From Eubacterium ruminantium (GTDB lineage: Bacteria; Bacillota; Clostridia; Lachnospirales; Lachnospiraceae): 64,000 nucleotides of DNA. Of this stretch, positions 1 through 9,452 are shown piece by piece. The position numbers and the translations under genes are program-made. The notes under the pieces were generated by a model that made no database searches, was not told the DNA's origin, and worked only from the letters and a program-made list of their open reading frames with translations. Each line of letters begins with the position of its first letter. Positions within the stretch are counted from its first letter, which is position 1. The stretch is from the NCBI GenBank assembly GCA_900108205.1, contig FNUU01000001.1, positions 544,673-608,672 of the forward strand, written 5' to 3'.

Positions 1-1204
1 GAGTACATTTTTCCAGCCTGCTTATGTCCATAAAAAACTCAACCCTATTGAAATTCAGCTGTGAAAGAGCCTCTTTAATATTACTGCAAAGCACCTCTGC
101 CTGTTTCTTTCTGGCTGCGCTCAGTTTCTCCGCAGCGCTCTCAAGCCTGTCAGAAAGCGCTTTATCCTGCTTCTGAAGTTCTTCAAGTCTTTCGTCATAT
201 TTAAGAAGGCCGTTTAATTCTTCCTTCATTTCTGAAAGACTTTTTAATATATCATCTACTGTTCTTCCGTACTTAGCTTTCAGGGAGTTAATAAGATCAA
301 GCCTCTTTTCTGTTTCTCTGTAGGCTTCATCATCAAAATCCATTTCAGCCATATATTCCGAAAGCGAATGATTGAAATCTCCGAGAAGGCTGTCTATATC
401 TGTAAGCTGCGAAATTATTGTTTCTGAATCCTTGTCCAGTCTTTCAAGGCCTTTAAGCTTCTGAAGGGCTCTGGAAAATGAATTGCCTGCTGAGGAACCG
501 TTGTCGTAGCCCGTGATCTCATAAACCTCTTCCGAAATCTCACAGATTTCTCTTGCATTATTCATTTTGACAAATAATGCTTCAAGCTCTTCATCTTCTC
601 CCGGCGCGAGAGAAGCCTCTTCTATCTCCTTAATCTCATATTGAAGGAAATCCACTCTCTTAAGTCTTTCGGCTTCCGACCCGGTCATGCCTTTCAGTTC
701 ATTATAATTCTTTCGGTATGCCGAATACGCTTCAGCAACCTCCTCTTTAATAACTGAAAGCTTCCTAAGGGAAGCGTCAAGTATTTCAATATGCATTTCC
801 TCTTTGAGAAGAGTAGTCTGTTCATGCTGTGCATGAAGATTAATAAGTTTTTCAGCGATTTCTCTTATTTTTCCGGCCGTGACCGTCTCACCGTTTATAC
901 GATTGATCACCCTTTCCCCTGAAAGCTTTCTGGAGATAATGATCATATCGTCTTCTACATATTCCTTAAGACTTTCATCAACGTTCTCATCCTTTATGGA
1001 AAAAGTGAGTTCTACAAGTCCGTCCTTATCCTTATCACGAAGGAGTTCCCTGCTGAATCTTCCTCCCAGTCCTATTCCTATAGAACCTATGATAATTGAT
1101 TTTCCGGCACCAGTTTCACCGGTAAGTATACTGAGTCCACTGCCGAATTCTATATCCAGCTCATCTATGAGAGCCAGATTTTTTACATGTATATTAATCA
1201 GCAT
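1..1204 (-). CDS. recN: DNA repair protein RecN (3' end beyond window)
   Basis: SMC-like ATPase that acts in repair of double-strand breaks. About 401 N-terminal residues are visible; the family is usually about 550-570 residues, so the C-terminal part with Walker B lies beyond the left edge. Walker A reads GETGAGKS at residues 29-36, inside the typical RecN opening with HVKNLALIDELDIEF. A long charged heptad-like stretch follows, as expected for the coiled-coil arm. The start ATG lies inside the last codons of the upstream small HTH gene (11-bp overlap), which suggests translational coupling. The neighbouring argR and nadK match the usual Firmicutes order. Identity is secure; only the missing end is unknown. 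Confidence 0.95.
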   Translation of the reverse strand, partial: MLINIHVKNLALIDELDIEFGSGLSILTGETGAGKSIIIGSIGIGLGGRFSRELLRDKDKDGLVELTFSIKDENVDESLKEYVEDDMIIISRKLSGERVINRINGETVTAGKIREIAEKLINLHAQHEQTTLLKEEMHIEILDASLRKLSVIKEEVAEAYSAYRKNYNELKGMTGSEAERLKRVDFLQYEIKEIEEASLAPGEDEELEALFVKMNNAREICEISEEVYEITGYDNGSSAGNSFSRALQKLKGLERLDKDSETIISQLTDIDSLLGDFNHSLSEYMAEMDFDDEAYRETEKRLDLINSLKAKYGRTVDDILKSLSEMKEELNGLLKYDERLEELQKQDKALSDRLESAAEKLSAARKKQAEVLCSNIKEALSQLNFNRVEFFMDISRLEKCT

Positions 1205-1412
1205 ATGTATCTAAATTCTCCATTCTTATCTTATATTCCATAAGTCTGAGGAGATACTCCGGCATAACTCTCTCTCCTCTGCCCCAGTCCTGAACGGTTC
1301 TGTATGGAATATCAAAATACTCGGCAAAACGACGCCAGTTCATTCCGGTACTCTCCTTTAGTTCAACCAGTCTGTCTCTTAACACCGGATCTCTATCCTG
1401 TTTCCTTGCCAT
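1194..1412 (-). CDS. Small helix-turn-helix-like protein, 72 aa
   Basis: A short basic protein beginning MARKQDRDPVLRDRL, with a stretch around residues 22-45 (MNWRRFAEYFDIPYRTVQDW) that resembles an XRE-type helix-turn-helix. The start is set by an AGGAGG site eight bases before the ATG at 1412; a longer reading frame to 1469 has no such site. Its stop overlaps the recN start by 11 bp, so the two are probably co-translated. There is no visible partner domain. It could be a DNA-binding regulator or a small adaptor of the recN operon; the actual target is unknown. Confidence 0.75.
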   Translation of the reverse strand: MARKQDRDPVLRDRLVELKESTGMNWRRFAEYFDIPYRTVQDWGRGERVMPEYLLRLMEYKIRMENLDTYAD

Positions 1413-1531
1413 AATAAAACCTCCTGCCAAAACAATCTGCAAGCAAAGACCGCAATGTACGCATTGCACCCTTCGTGTTGATTATACAGGTGAATTGTAC
1501 TCGCGGTCAAATATAGTTTAATTAAGTTTTC

Positions 1532-1984
1532 TTAATCATTTGATCTGTTTTTTATTTCACTAATAACCTTCTCTGTATATGAATGTTCCTTAACTGCCAG
1601 AAAGATCGTATCATCTCCGGCTATGCATCCGATAAGCTCATCTATTTCCATCCTGTCCAGGGCTGCTGCAACAGCCATTGCCACTCCGGAAACCGTTTTT
1701 ACTACGATAAGATTTCCGGCCGGAACCATGGAGATTATACCCGCTTTAAGTACCGATTTGTATGAATCACTGCCCATCAGTGATTTGTCCTTCGCAGCGG
1801 TATATCTGAGTTTTCTGTTCTTGCCCTGTTCCTTCTTGAGTCCCAGTTCACGGATATCTCTGGATACTGTGGCCTGAGTAACGCTGAAGCCTAAGCTTTC
1901 CAGTTCCGTCTTAAGTTCCTCCTGGGTTTCTATATCTTTTCTGCCTATTATTTCTAATATCGCATCTTGTCTGTCATTTTTCAT
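1532..1984 (-). CDS. argR: Arginine repressor ArgR/AhrC
   Basis: Transcription regulator that senses arginine and controls arginine synthesis and breakdown. With the ATG at 1984 the protein is 150 residues, the normal family length. The N-terminal winged helix carries QATVSRDIREL at about 37-47, the DNA-recognition helix. The C-terminal hexamerisation and arginine-binding domain carries GDDTIF at about 123-128. A GTG eleven codons upstream is possible, but AGAGGA before the ATG favours the shorter form. It sits between nadK and recN, as in Bacillus and Clostridium. No arginine genes are in the window. Confidence 0.95.
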   Translation of the reverse strand: MKNDRQDAILEIIGRKDIETQEELKTELESLGFSVTQATVSRDIRELGLKKEQGKNRKLRYTAAKDKSLMGSDSYKSVLKAGIISMVPAGNLIVVKTVSGVAMAVAAALDRMEIDELIGCIAGDDTIFLAVKEHSYTEKVISEIKNRSND

Positions 1985-2043
1985 CGTTAGATCCTCTTCA
2001 TTCCTCTTCACCTTCACCCGGCTGTTTTACCGCAATTCTTTTT

Positions 2044-2889
2044 CTATCTCCGATTGATCCTCTGTCTCAATATATCGTAGAAATTCCTGTTATAAATGGA
2101 AAGGAATGTTACAGATTTATCAGAAAGAGACACATAACATTTTTCTTTATCATAAACTCTTTGAATCTCATATGCATCAAAGGCTGCTTCAACGGTGTAA
2201 CGTTCATCACAGATCTTATCGTCTATAGAAAGAGTTATCTCATCATCACTTGAAAAAACAAAGCTTTTATTAACCAGTGAATGCGGTGAAATAGGTGTAA
2301 GAATGATAACCTTCGTACTTGGCGCCACCAGCGGACCGCCTGCAGAAAGATTATATCCCGTAGAACCCGTCGGAGTTGATACTATAACGCCGTCTCCTGT
2401 ATATGTCTCCAGAAATTCACCGTTAACAAATATTTTTACTGCTACAACCTGCAATTTTCCGGTACGATATACCACCATATCATTTAAGGCTGTATATGTA
2501 TTATCTCCGATACGGCCCTTCAGCATCATTTTTTCTTCGGTTTTATATTCTCCGGACATAAGCTTTTTGACCATGTCGTTCATTCGCCATACTTCAACTT
2601 CAGCCAAAAAGCCAACGGTTCCGAGATTAACACCTATCATAGGTATATTGTAATCTTTTGTAACATGGACAGCCCTGAGCACGGTTCCGTCTCCTCCGAG
2701 AACTATCATAGCGTCAGTGCCTTCTATCAGTTCATTCCTGATGCAGCCGTCAGTTACATCCTTGTCTCCATGGGCAATCCTGACCCTTCCGCCTTCTTTT
2801 CTTATCATTTCGGCAAGCTGATTGGAAACAGCATCATCGCCATCCTTTTTACTGTTAACAAATATCAAAAAATCTTTTAGCTCTTTCAT
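2044..2889 (-). CDS. nadK: NAD kinase
   Basis: Phosphorylates NAD to NADP in the cytoplasm. The 281-residue length is typical. The hallmark GGDGT motif is at residues 65-69, and the second nucleotide-site motif TPTGSTGYNLSAGGP lies about residue 170. It lies between tlyA and argR with short gaps, in the conserved Firmicutes order, and is probably part of the same transcript. No unusual features are visible. Confidence 0.95.
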   Translation of the reverse strand: MKELKDFLIFVNSKKDGDDAVSNQLAEMIRKEGGRVRIAHGDKDVTDGCIRNELIEGTDAMIVLGGDGTVLRAVHVTKDYNIPMIGVNLGTVGFLAEVEVWRMNDMVKKLMSGEYKTEEKMMLKGRIGDNTYTALNDMVVYRTGKLQVVAVKIFVNGEFLETYTGDGVIVSTPTGSTGYNLSAGGPLVAPSTKVIILTPISPHSLVNKSFVFSSDDEITLSIDDKICDERYTVEAAFDAYEIQRVYDKEKCYVSLSDKSVTFLSIYNRNFYDILRQRINRR

Positions 2890-2916
2890 TTTTCACCTGT
2901 CTGTTTATATAAAAGC

Positions 2917-3822
2917 TTATTTATCCAAATCCTCATGACTGAGTCTTACAACTTCTTCTATAGTTTTGTCTGTCAGCCCGCTGCAGGATGCACTCACTTC
3001 AGCATGTTCTGCTTTATCTGCCGAATTTGTATCGTCTGCAGCTGAATCGACTGTAACCGTACTGGCTCCGGCAGCATCGGATGTATTGCCGGCCTCTTTT
3101 TGAATCTGGAGAAGATATTCAATATTTCCCTCCGGTCCCTTAACCGGTGAATAATCCAGTCCGAGTATCTTAAAGCCTATGGAAGAAGCATATGCGGCAA
3201 CCATTTTTATTACTTCCACATGAACTGCCTTGTCTCTGACAACGCCCTTCTTGCCCACCTTCTCTCTGCCTGCTTCAAACTGAGGCTTTATAAGACATAC
3301 AACCTCTCCTCCATCTTTCAGGAGTTCTCTTACAGGTCCGAGTACCTTGGTAAGTGAGATAAATGAAACATCTATCGAAGCAAAATCCAGAACGTCATCT
3401 ATATTTTCCGGTGTGACATATCTTATATTTGTTTTCTCCATACAGACAACACGCGGATCATTTCTCAGTTTCCAGTCCAGCTGCCCGTGGCCTACATCAA
3501 CGCTGTATACCTTTACTGCACCATTTTGAAGCATGCAGTCCGTAAAACCTCCTGTGGAGGCTCCAACATCCATACATACGAAACCATCAAGCTTTATTCC
3601 ATATACCTCCATGGCCTTTTCCAGCTTCAGCCCGCCGCGGCTTACATATTTCAGGGTCTTTCCCCTTACCTCTATGACCGCCTCTTCATCAAAGGTGCTT
3701 CCCGCTTTATCTTCTTTATTGTTATCTACATATACAATGCCTGCCATGATCAGTCTTTTCGCTTTTTCTCTTGATTCGGCAAGACCTTTTTCAAACAGCA
3801 GAACATCAAGTCTTTTTTTCAT
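2917..3822 (-). CDS. tlyA: TlyA family rRNA methyltransferase with C-terminal tail
   Basis: Predicted 2'-O-methyltransferase for ribosomal RNA; in some species TlyA is also called a hemolysin. Residues 1-60 form an S4 RNA-binding domain. The SAM-binding motif DVGASTGG is at 85-92, followed by an FtsJ-type fold. After about residue 240 there is a tail of about 55 residues rich in Ala, Asp, Ser and Thr that the family does not need; it is probably disordered. The gene lies 15 bp downstream of dxs in the same direction. Function is from family knowledge; substrate specificity is not testable here. Confidence 0.92.
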   Translation of the reverse strand: MKKRLDVLLFEKGLAESREKAKRLIMAGIVYVDNNKEDKAGSTFDEEAVIEVRGKTLKYVSRGGLKLEKAMEVYGIKLDGFVCMDVGASTGGFTDCMLQNGAVKVYSVDVGHGQLDWKLRNDPRVVCMEKTNIRYVTPENIDDVLDFASIDVSFISLTKVLGPVRELLKDGGEVVCLIKPQFEAGREKVGKKGVVRDKAVHVEVIKMVAAYASSIGFKILGLDYSPVKGPEGNIEYLLQIQKEAGNTSDAAGASTVTVDSAADDTNSADKAEHAEVSASCSGLTDKTIEEVVRLSHEDLDK

Positions 3823-3837
3823 ATATGGTACTCCAAA

Positions 3838-5775
3838 TTATAATAATCTGTTTATTTCTTCATACATCTTATCTGCGGATATTCCAAGCCTGTCTCTTAA
3901 TTCATTTACAGCTCCCTGACCGACTTTTTCCTTCTTGATACAGAAATTCAGCAGTCTCGGATATCTGAAATTATCCATGTTAAAGCCTGTTTCACATTTA
4001 TTACCGGTGCAGAGCTGAGATAATTCCTCGAGGATTATTCCGGCCGCCCTCTCACCATAGCTTCCTGCTTCGCAGGTTTCCTCCGCAAATGCAATTATAT
4101 CGAATTTACCGGTCATCTCTCTCATAAGCTTTTCATCGATAGGCTTTACAAAACGCCCGCTTACGAAAAACGGAGTTATTCCATTTTCCATGATCAGCTT
4201 ATCTCGAAGCTTTACAGCCTCCTCGACCATATTTCCGACGGCAATTATGGCAACCTTCTTCTTTCCATCGAGAGGCGGTTCCATATCTCCGGATAATACC
4301 TCTGCCCTGAGATCAGAAAAGTCAGTTGCTACAGTAAGTCCTCTATAGGCGAAGCCTCTGCTGTATTTGATGGCAACAGGTCCGTCACAGCCTGCGGCAT
4401 ATTCCAGAGCATCGCTGAGTCCGGATGCATTTTTCGGTGCGATAACCGTAAGTCCCGGCATATCCGCCAGGTATGCATCATCATATATGCCCTGATGTGT
4501 CTCTCCGTCACGTCCCACCAGTCCGGAACGGTCTATAGCGAAGATCACATGAAGTCCCTGAAGACAGACATCATGCAGTATCTGATCATATGCTCTCTGC
4601 AAAAATGAAGAATAAATGGCTACCACCGGTATAAATCCGCCGGCCGCAAGTCCCGCCGCAAATGTAACTGCATGCTGCTCAGCTATTCCCACATCAAAGG
4701 TTCTGTCAGGAAATCTCTTCTGGAAATAGTTTACTCCGGTTCCATGGGCCATGGCTGCTGTTATGGCAACTATCCTTTCATCCTTCTCTCCGAGTTCACA
4801 GAGTTTCTTTCCAAAAACATCTGTATAGGTTGCCCTGTTTTTTCTTACAAGACTCCTTCCTGTCTCCAGAGAAAAAGGATCGACACCATGAAAATGCTCC
4901 GGATATTTTTCTGCATATTTATATCCAGCACCCTTTACTGTCTGAACATGAACAAGAATAGGCTTATTAAGCTTAAACGCCTTCTTGAAGGTCTTGGTCA
5001 TTTCCCTGATATTATGCCCGTCTACCGGACCGATATAGGTTATGCCCATTTCTTCAACAAAACTGCCCTGCATGAAAAGTCCCTTCAGACTGTCCTTTGA
5101 CCTTTTCAGTCCTTTTGCGACCTTGGCACCCACGTCCGGGATATTCATAAGGATATTTTCAAGTCCTACCTTAAAATCATTATAGGACTCCCCTACTCTC
5201 ATTCTGTTGAGGAATTTAGATACTCCTCCGACATTTTTATCTATTGACATTTCATTATCATTCAGGATTATCACAAGATTGGATTTAAGCTGAGAGAGCT
5301 GGTTAAAGGCCTCATAAACCATACCTCCGGTCATGGAGCCGTCACCTATGACAGCACATACCTTTTCATTTCCGCCTCTCAGATCTCTTGCTATCGCCAT
5401 TCCGACGGCAGCAGAAATACTGGTGGAACTATGGCCTGTATCAAATGCATCAGCATTGCTTTCCCCTCTCTTTGGAAAACCACTGAGTCCGTCAAGGGTT
5501 CTGAGAGTATCAAACTCATCTTTTCTACCCGTGAGGATCTTATGCGTATAAGCCTGATGACCAACGTCAAATATAAGCTTATCTTCAGGAAAATCCATGC
5601 TGAGATGAAGTGCCATGGTAAGCTCCACCACACCAAGATTTGCAGCCAGATGTCCTCCATTTTTGCTGACCTTCTCAAGGATAAAGCTTCTTATCTCATG
5701 AGCCAGGTTATCCATGGATTCCATCGGGATGCTTTTTATATCATTTTCTTTATTTATTTTATCTAATATACTCAT
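3838..5775 (-). CDS. dxs: 1-deoxy-D-xylulose-5-phosphate synthase
   Basis: First enzyme of the MEP isoprenoid pathway; it condenses pyruvate and glyceraldehyde 3-phosphate using thiamine diphosphate. It is 645 residues, slightly longer than usual. The catalytic-region GGHLAANLG is near 40-48, and the thiamine diphosphate motif begins GDGS at 144. The central pyrimidine-binding domain and C-terminal transketolase domain follow in order. The start ATG shares one base with the ispA stop (TAATG), so translation is probably coupled. Together with ispA here and dxr, ispG and uppS elsewhere in the window it supplies polyprenyl phosphate. Confidence 0.97.
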   Translation of the reverse strand: MSILDKINKENDIKSIPMESMDNLAHEIRSFILEKVSKNGGHLAANLGVVELTMALHLSMDFPEDKLIFDVGHQAYTHKILTGRKDEFDTLRTLDGLSGFPKRGESNADAFDTGHSSTSISAAVGMAIARDLRGGNEKVCAVIGDGSMTGGMVYEAFNQLSQLKSNLVIILNDNEMSIDKNVGGVSKFLNRMRVGESYNDFKVGLENILMNIPDVGAKVAKGLKRSKDSLKGLFMQGSFVEEMGITYIGPVDGHNIREMTKTFKKAFKLNKPILVHVQTVKGAGYKYAEKYPEHFHGVDPFSLETGRSLVRKNRATYTDVFGKKLCELGEKDERIVAITAAMAHGTGVNYFQKRFPDRTFDVGIAEQHAVTFAAGLAAGGFIPVVAIYSSFLQRAYDQILHDVCLQGLHVIFAIDRSGLVGRDGETHQGIYDDAYLADMPGLTVIAPKNASGLSDALEYAAGCDGPVAIKYSRGFAYRGLTVATDFSDLRAEVLSGDMEPPLDGKKKVAIIAVGNMVEEAVKLRDKLIMENGITPFFVSGRFVKPIDEKLMREMTGKFDIIAFAEETCEAGSYGERAAGIILEELSQLCTGNKCETGFNMDNFRYPRLLNFCIKKEKVGQGAVNELRDRLGISADKMYEEINRLL

Positions 5776-6764
5776 TATTTTTCTCTTGTTATCAGTTTGA
5801 TTATCATATCTTTCAAAAGCTTAAGATAATCATTTTCCGCTGTTTTCATTACTGAAGCATAGGCTTCATCTATAAGGCTTATTGCAAGCTCAGATGCCTG
5901 CCTGACATATTCTCTGGCCTTATCCAGACCATAAATTGTTACAAATGTAACCTTTCCGTTCTTCTCATCCTGGCTGACATCCTTGCCAAGTACATCCTTG
6001 TCACCGACAACATCCAGAATATCATCCTGAACCTGGAATGCCATACCAACATAATATGCTGCATTCTGAAGCTTATCCAGATCGTCGCCGCTTATACCTG
6101 CAAGCGTCGCACCAATGGCAACCGCACACTCCAGAAGTGCCGCTGTTTTATTTGAATAAATATAAGAAAGCTCTTTCTTTGAAGGCTTTTTTCCCGTAAG
6201 GACCACATCCACAGTCTGGCCGCCCAGCATACCGTAAAGTCCCGGCTTTGCCGCAAGGATCAGCATGGCCTTCTCGAGGTCACTGTCTCCCGGAGATTCT
6301 ATAAAACTCTTTGCCGCAACTTCAAATGCGTAGTTTAAGAGCCCATCACCTGCAAGTATGGCAATATCCTCTCCAAATGCCTTATGAACTGTCGGTTTTC
6401 CTCTTCTCATAGAATCATTATCAAGAGCCGGAAGATCGTCATGGATCAGTGAATATGTATGGATCATCTCCAGTGCCGCCATGAAATACTCTATAGCCTT
6501 ATCATGCTTTTCCCTGAGTATCTCATCGGAAACAAGTGATGAAAAACTCTTATAAGTAAGATACATGAGGGTAGGTCTTACTCTCTTGCCCCCTGCAGAA
6601 ACAGCATAAACCATGGCATCTCTTACCTTGTCAGCCATTCCGTCCGACTCAGGAAGAGCATTCTCCACAACCTGCTCGACATGAAGAAGCACCTTTTTCA
6701 TAGTTGGCTTTGCAGGCTTCTTCGCTGCTGTCTTTTTTGTTCCACCTCTCTTACTATCTTCCAT
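5775..6764 (-). CDS. ispA: Polyprenyl (farnesyl/geranylgeranyl) diphosphate synthase
   Basis: Chain-elongating prenyltransferase joining isopentenyl diphosphate to allylic diphosphates. The first Asp-rich motif is DDLPALDND beginning about residue 109, and the second is DDILDVVGD in the C-terminal half. Both are needed to bind magnesium diphosphate. A Lys/Ala-rich N-terminal extension of about 20 residues is not part of the family fold. The ATG at 6764 is preferred over a GTG three codons upstream because AAGGAA is better spaced. Product length (C15 or C20) cannot be decided from motifs. Confidence 0.93.
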   Translation of the reverse strand: MEDSKRGGTKKTAAKKPAKPTMKKVLLHVEQVVENALPESDGMADKVRDAMVYAVSAGGKRVRPTLMYLTYKSFSSLVSDEILREKHDKAIEYFMAALEMIHTYSLIHDDLPALDNDSMRRGKPTVHKAFGEDIAILAGDGLLNYAFEVAAKSFIESPGDSDLEKAMLILAAKPGLYGMLGGQTVDVVLTGKKPSKKELSYIYSNKTAALLECAVAIGATLAGISGDDLDKLQNAAYYVGMAFQVQDDILDVVGDKDVLGKDVSQDEKNGKVTFVTIYGLDKAREYVRQASELAISLIDEAYASVMKTAENDYLKLLKDMIIKLITREK

Positions 6765-6957
6765 AACGACCACACTTCCTTTTTTACAATTTGAATATTA
6801 ACCATATCGAGAAGCAAAAAATGCATCTCTTAATCCTGCAGGACTATAGTTCCTGCGGTATATCATTTTTTAAATATCTATACCAAATACCGCGCATATT
6901 TTTCTGAACAGATCAGCACCAAAACCTCGGCACGTTCCTGTTTAACTCTTGAATAAA

Positions 6958-7212
6958 TTATACCTCTTCAGGATTCAGGATTTTAATCTCTTTCTCTACC
7001 CCTTCAAGGTTTGTTTTGCATTTTTCAGACAGAACAACTCCCTCTTTGTACAGTTCCATCGCTTCCATAAGCTTTGTCTCGGGATCTTCCAGTTTTCCAA
7101 TGATCTCCTCAAGCCTGTCAAACGCATTTTCTATAACAAATTCCTCTGCTGCTATATTCTCTGCTGTATTTTCTGTTGTTTTTTCTGCCGTAACCTTCTT
7201 TTTTCCTGCCAT
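6958..7212 (-). CDS. xseB: Exodeoxyribonuclease VII small subunit
   Basis: Small subunit of exonuclease VII, which degrades single-stranded DNA. The 84-residue protein starts at 7212 behind GGAAGGAG, which lies in the last codons of xseA; an in-frame longer form to 7263 lacks a good ribosome site. The core FDRLEEIIGKLED matches the family helix, followed by an amphipathic stretch ending EIKILN. Residues before the core are rich in Lys, Thr and Glu and look flexible. The gene starts one base after the xseA stop, so the subunits are probably co-translated. Confidence 0.93.
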   Translation of the reverse strand: MAGKKKVTAEKTTENTAENIAAEEFVIENAFDRLEEIIGKLEDPETKLMEAMELYKEGVVLSEKCKTNLEGVEKEIKILNPEEV

Positions 7213-7213
7213 T

Positions 7214-8485
7214 TTACTCCTTCCGCTGCACCTCCAGAACCTCTGCCGAAAAGCTTCCGTCATGCAGTGTTATATCAACCTTATCTCCCGGCGAGAGCGA
7301 AGCTGTTTCCCGCAGCGGCTCATCCTTCATCCTTATATAACCGAATCCGTTTATAAGTTTTGCCGTAGGCGACAGACCATCCAGCTTTGCAACATCCACC
7401 TGAAACCTATGAAGCTTTTTCTGATATATATCTTTAACCAGTCTTCTCTCGGCTGTTTCATATTCCTGATATTTTCTTAATGTATCTTCGTATTTCTTTT
7501 TCATCAGAAGATGCAGCCTTTCATAAGAATCCGCCAGTCTCAGCTGTTTATTTCGAAGCCTTTCTCCGGGACTGACTCTTTCTATCTTTTCCCGCAGTAT
7601 CTGCCGCTTTGCCATGTATACACTTATCTTATTATTGATAAGGCTGTCTATTCTGTTTCTCATCATCCTGAGAGTATTTACTCCGGACATTACATCCGGT
7701 ATCGCAAGCTCTGCCGCTGCCGAAGGTGTAGGAGCACGCATGTCCGCCACATAATCGGCTATGGTAGTATCGGTTTCATGGCCTGTTCCGGAAATGATCG
7801 GAGTAGCTGCATTATATATGGCTCTTGCGACTATCTCTTCATTAAAGGCCCAGAGATCCTCTATGGATCCTCCGCCACGTCCTATAATTATGGTATCCAG
7901 ATTCATTTTGTCAAGAACCTCTATACCTTTTGCGATGGTGGCCGCTGCCCCTTCTCCCTGTACTCTGGCCGGATACAGAATAAGCTGAACATATGGATTA
8001 CGTCTTTTTGCAATATTCATAATGTCCTGAACAGCCGCTCCGGTACTTGCTGTAACTATTCCTACCGTTTTGGGATATTTGACTATATTTTTCTTTTTAT
8101 CAAAATCAAAAAGGCCTTCATCATTTAGTCTTTCCTTAAGCTTCAGGAATTCGGCATTCAGTTTTCCTTCTTTATCCTCCGCCAGATGTATCTCTGTAAC
8201 ATAAAGCTGCAGCGCACTGGTCTTCTCATACATGCCGATACTGCATTTCATGATAACCGCCTGCCCGTCTGCGAGCCGGAACTTAAGTCCGCTGTACGTG
8301 TTTCCTTTAAACATGACAGCAGGCATGGAACCAACCTCATCTTTCAAAGAAAAATAAATATGTCCCATGCTGTGGTATTTGCAGTTTGATATCTCCCCGG
8401 TAACGTAGATGCTTTTCAGAAAATAATCATTCACAAGGAGATTTTTTGTATAATTAATGATCTGGCCTACAGAATATGTTTTCAA
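7214..8485 (-). CDS. xseA: Exodeoxyribonuclease VII large subunit
   Basis: Catalytic subunit of exonuclease VII. It is 423 residues with an N-terminal OB-fold (about 1-100) that binds single-stranded DNA. The catalytic core shows GRGGGSIEDLWAFN near residue 190 and GHETDTTIADYVADMRAPTP about 30-50 residues later. A long helical region follows, where the small subunit would bind. It lies between nusB and xseB in the conserved order. Nothing is missing compared with the family. Confidence 0.96.
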   Translation of the reverse strand: MKTYSVGQIINYTKNLLVNDYFLKSIYVTGEISNCKYHSMGHIYFSLKDEVGSMPAVMFKGNTYSGLKFRLADGQAVIMKCSIGMYEKTSALQLYVTEIHLAEDKEGKLNAEFLKLKERLNDEGLFDFDKKKNIVKYPKTVGIVTASTGAAVQDIMNIAKRRNPYVQLILYPARVQGEGAAATIAKGIEVLDKMNLDTIIIGRGGGSIEDLWAFNEEIVARAIYNAATPIISGTGHETDTTIADYVADMRAPTPSAAAELAIPDVMSGVNTLRMMRNRIDSLINNKISVYMAKRQILREKIERVSPGERLRNKQLRLADSYERLHLLMKKKYEDTLRKYQEYETAERRLVKDIYQKKLHRFQVDVAKLDGLSPTAKLINGFGYIRMKDEPLRETASLSPGDKVDITLHDGSFSAEVLEVQRKE

Positions 8486-8500
8486 GCTTCAAATCCTTTA

Positions 8501-8926
8501 CTAAGCAAATTTTGCAAGTATGCCATTGATAAATGATGCCGCCTCCGGTTCACAGTACTTCTTTGAAAGCTCCACAGCTTCATTTACAGCTACCTTGAAC
8601 GGAATGTCATCATCGTATTTTATCTCATAGAGAGCCACTCTGAGGATTGCTATCTCAGCCTTGCCTATACGTTTCAGAGTCCATCCCTCTGCTGCTTCTT
8701 CCAGCATCTTATCTATCTCATCAAGATGATCTGTAATGGCCTTGGCCTTGGCACGGATATACTCTTCGTCCTTCTTTAACTTTTCATCCTCTTCTTCTGA
8801 TTCCGAAAGTACCTTTGCAAATTCTATATCATATTCCTTTTCCTGTTCCGGCATCTCTTCTCTGTCATGAAATTCCGTTCTGAATATGATCTTAAATATA
8901 TTTTCTCTTAACTCTCTTCTGGTCAT
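8501..8926 (-). CDS. nusB: Transcription antitermination protein NusB
   Basis: All-helical protein that binds boxA RNA with NusE and helps rRNA operons resist termination. The 141-residue protein begins MTRRELRENIFKIIFRTEFH, and its second half has the typical AILRVALYEIKY and VNEAVELSKKY segments. An acidic, charged stretch in the middle (about 45-60) is common in clostridial members. The ribosome site before the ATG is weak. It lies between the Asp23-family gene and xseA. Confidence 0.94.
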   Translation of the reverse strand: MTRRELRENIFKIIFRTEFHDREEMPEQEKEYDIEFAKVLSESEEEDEKLKKDEEYIRAKAKAITDHLDEIDKMLEEAAEGWTLKRIGKAEIAILRVALYEIKYDDDIPFKVAVNEAVELSKKYCEPEAASFINGILAKFA

Positions 8927-9015
8927 TTTTATTATACCGCCTAAATTTATTATTGTGTGAGGTCAGCCTGAAACACTATATGATCAGCTGCCGTGTCATA
9001 TATGTATAAGTCAAT

Positions 9016-9390
9016 CTACTTCTTAGCTCCAAGATCTATACCGGAAATCTTGACATTTACCTTTTTAACCGTAAGGCCCGTCATAGTCACAATGTTGCTC
9101 CTGATCTTTTCCTGAACCGCTCTTGAAACCTCTACTATATTGTATCCAAACTTTACTTCGATCGATGTATCCACAGTAAGGCCGTTCTCACCATAGTCTA
9201 TACGTATTCCCTTGGCGAGATTTTTCTTGCCAAGCTTGGTAATGGCATCCTTGCTGATCCCTCCGGCAAGACCTGAAACGCCTTCAACCTCCATAACAGC
9301 AAGACCTGCTATTCCTGAAACAACATCGTCAGCTATCTGAATAAATCCACTGCCACTTTCTTCTTCAATTTCATTTATACTTTCAGCCAT
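9016..9390 (-). CDS. Asp23/Gls24 (DUF322) family protein, YqhY-like
   Basis: A 124-residue protein of the Asp23/Gls24 family, with the typical VSGIAGLAVMEVEGVSGLAG and the later SVEVKFGYNIVEVSRAVQEKI-like segment. Its place directly before nusB matches B. subtilis yqhY, which has been linked to control of fatty-acid synthesis. That role is inferred from position only. It is the first gene of the long leftward transcript and has a promoter at 9424-9452 and a GGAGGT ribosome site. Confidence 0.88.
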   Translation of the reverse strand: MAESINEIEEESGSGFIQIADDVVSGIAGLAVMEVEGVSGLAGGISKDAITKLGKKNLAKGIRIDYGENGLTVDTSIEVKFGYNIVEVSRAVQEKIRSNIVTMTGLTVKKVNVKISGIDLGAKK

Positions 9391-9423
9391 TCTGTCTCAC
9401 CTCCAAAGGATTATACTTTTATC

Positions 9424-9452
9424 ATTTTACTATATTGAATCTTTTTATGCAA
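9424..9452 (-). promoter_or_regulatory. Promoter for the asp23-nusB-xseA operon
   Basis: On the minus strand TTGCAT (9447-9452) and TAAAAT (9424-9429) are separated by exactly 17 bases. The predicted transcript start lies about 35 bases before the asp23-family ATG. It is the best match to a housekeeping sigma promoter in this divergent spacer. Confidence 0.6.
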
